Source: JBAOHV01 sp037045265 (GTDB lineage Bacteria > Actinomycetota > Acidimicrobiia > Acidimicrobiales > Microtrichaceae). Taken from it: a stretch of DNA of 64,000 nt. Shown piece by piece: positions 62,877-64,000 of this stretch. The notes beneath the pieces are model-generated. The model saw only the letters and a list, made by a program, of their open reading frames with translations, ran no database searches and was not told where the DNA came from. The stretch spans positions 372,001-436,000 of the forward strand of contig JBAOHV010000016.1 in assembly GCA_037045265.1 (NCBI GenBank), written 5' to 3'. A program made the translations under genes and the position numbers. Position 1 is the first letter of the stretch. Every line of letters begins with the position of its first letter.

Positions 62877-64000
62877 TCACTCCCACTCGATCGTTCCCGG
62901 CGGCTTCGACGTGATGTCGTAGGCCACCCTGTTCACTCCCACGACCTCGTTGATGATCCGCGATGCCATCGTCTCGAGGACTTCGTAGGGGATTCGCGCC
63001 CAGTCGGCGGTCATCGCGTCCTCGCTCGTCACCGCCCGGATGATCACCGGGTAGCCGTAGGTGCGCTCGTCGCCCATGACACCCACGGTGCGGATGTCGG
63101 GCAGCACGGCGAAGGACTGCCAGATCTCGCGCTCCAGCCCCGCGATCCGGAGCTCCTCGCGGACGATCGCGTCGGCCTCCTGCAGGACGGCGACCTTGTC
63201 AGGTGTGACCTCGCCGATGATGCGCACACCAAGGCCCGGACCGGGGAAGGGCTGGCGCCAGACGATCTCGTCAGGCAGACCGAGCTCGGCGCCGACAGCG
63301 CGGACCTCGTCCTTGAAGAGCGAACGCAGTGGTTCGACGAGCTCGAAGTCCAGGTCGTCGGGCAGCCCACCCACGTTGTGATGGCTCTTGATCGTCGACC
63401 GCGTGAGCGGTGCCGGACTCGATCACGTCGGGGTACAGCGTGCCCTGCACGAGAAAGGCAGCGTCCGTCACTCCCCCGCGGGCATCCTCGAACACCCGGA
63501 TGAAGAGCTCGCCGATCGCCTTGCGCTTGGCCTCGGGCTCGGTCACCCCGGCCAGGCGCTCGAAGAAGCGGTCAGCCGCCCGGACATGGATCAGCTCGAT
63601 CCCCTGGTGGCGACGGAAGGTCTCGACCACCTGATCGCCCTCACCCTTGCGCATCAACCCCGTGTCGACGAAGACGCAGGTCAGCTGTGAGCCGATCGCC
63701 TTGTGCACCAGAGCCGCGGCCACCGCCGAGTCGACCCCACCAGACAGTCCGCAGATGGCCCGACCGTCGCCGACCTGGGCACGGATCGTCTCGACCGCTG
63801 TGTCGACGAAGTTCTCCATCGTCCAGTCGGAGGACAACCCGGCGACGTCGTGGAGGAACCGCTCCATCAGCATCTGGCCATGCGGGGTGTGCGCCACCTC
63901 GGGGTGGTACTGCACGCCGTAGATGCGTCGGTCGGGGTTCTCGAGAACCGCTACCTGAGCCCCCGGCGATGAGGCAGTGGCGACGAAACCCTCGGGCACA
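62877..64000 (-). CDS. guaA: GMP synthase (glutamine-hydrolysing), 5' truncated, one frameshift
   Basis: About 374 C-terminal residues, running off the right edge. It keeps the end of the glutaminase domain (IYGVQYHPEVAHTPHGQ), the ATP pyrophosphatase P-loop (ICGLSGGVDSAVAAALVH), VFVDTGLMRKGEGDQV, LVQGTLYPDVIESG and the C-terminal dimer domain (FPGPGLGVRIIGEV, GDERTYGYPVIIRAVTSEDAMTADW with end GTIEWE). One extra base near 63395 breaks the frame just before IKSHHNVGGLPDDLDF. It converts XMP to GMP. Confidence 0.93.

Overview
The window is a 64 kb piece of a high-GC bacterial genome, most probably an actinobacterium. The evidence is pervasive G/C-ending codons, many GTG starts, two luciferase-like (LLM/F420-type) oxidoreductases, a RipA-like NlpC/P60 hydrolase, DUF2510 and GYF_2 proteins, and many genes that begin 6-9 bases after a -10-like TAnnnT box and so look leaderless. 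An Acidimicrobiia-like host is my best guess, but no rRNA or other decisive marker is present. I saw no tRNA, rRNA, CRISPR array, prophage or transposase.

Layout. 0-8 kb: a truncated LLM oxidoreductase, an EVE-like protein with a small Cys protein, a degenerate PAS-GGDEF protein, a DUF2752 membrane protein, gamma carbonic anhydrase, flavin reductase, an MBL hydrolase, and a broken hydrolase and methyltransferase. 8-19.7 kb: a large membrane PAS-GGDEF-EAL protein, an acyl-CoA dehydrogenase, two tandem CoA-ester lyases facing a quinone oxidoreductase, an envelope thiol-redox pair (DsbB plus a CPHC redoxin), glutathione peroxidase and a zinc alcohol dehydrogenase. 19.8-31.6 kb: a P-type ATPase, an exported DUF1800/DUF1501 pair, a GYF_2 repeat protein, a beta-propeller lipoprotein, HMG-CoA lyase, an ATP-grasp enzyme and an enoyl-CoA hydratase. 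31.9-43.4 kb: a sugar kinase, exported proteins, a sulfatase, an FAD oxidoreductase, a second PAS-GGDEF-EAL protein, a GH3 lipoprotein and a CBS protein. 43.4-64 kb: mostly housekeeping genes (leuA, dus, maf, PHP protein, purH-purN, sucD-sucC, an acyl-CoA ligase, uvrD/pcrA, NlpC/P60, guaA).

Three things stand out. The UvrD/PcrA helicase is interrupted by an intein at GDSDQ|S. The intein has no LAGLIDADG motif and carries a GIY-YIG-like core instead. Upstream of leuA there is a complete attenuator: promoter, leaderless 10-codon leader peptide with three Leu codons in a row, a hairpin, and a terminator-like hairpin. Two genes are preceded by short leaderless ORFs whose stop codons overlap the downstream start.

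Reading frames are broken at about fifteen isolated places, usually by one base. In sucD-sucC I count 26 extra bases over 1.85 kb and no deletions, while the encoded protein stays conserved. I read these mainly as sequence errors, so broken genes are listed as CDS with the break described.
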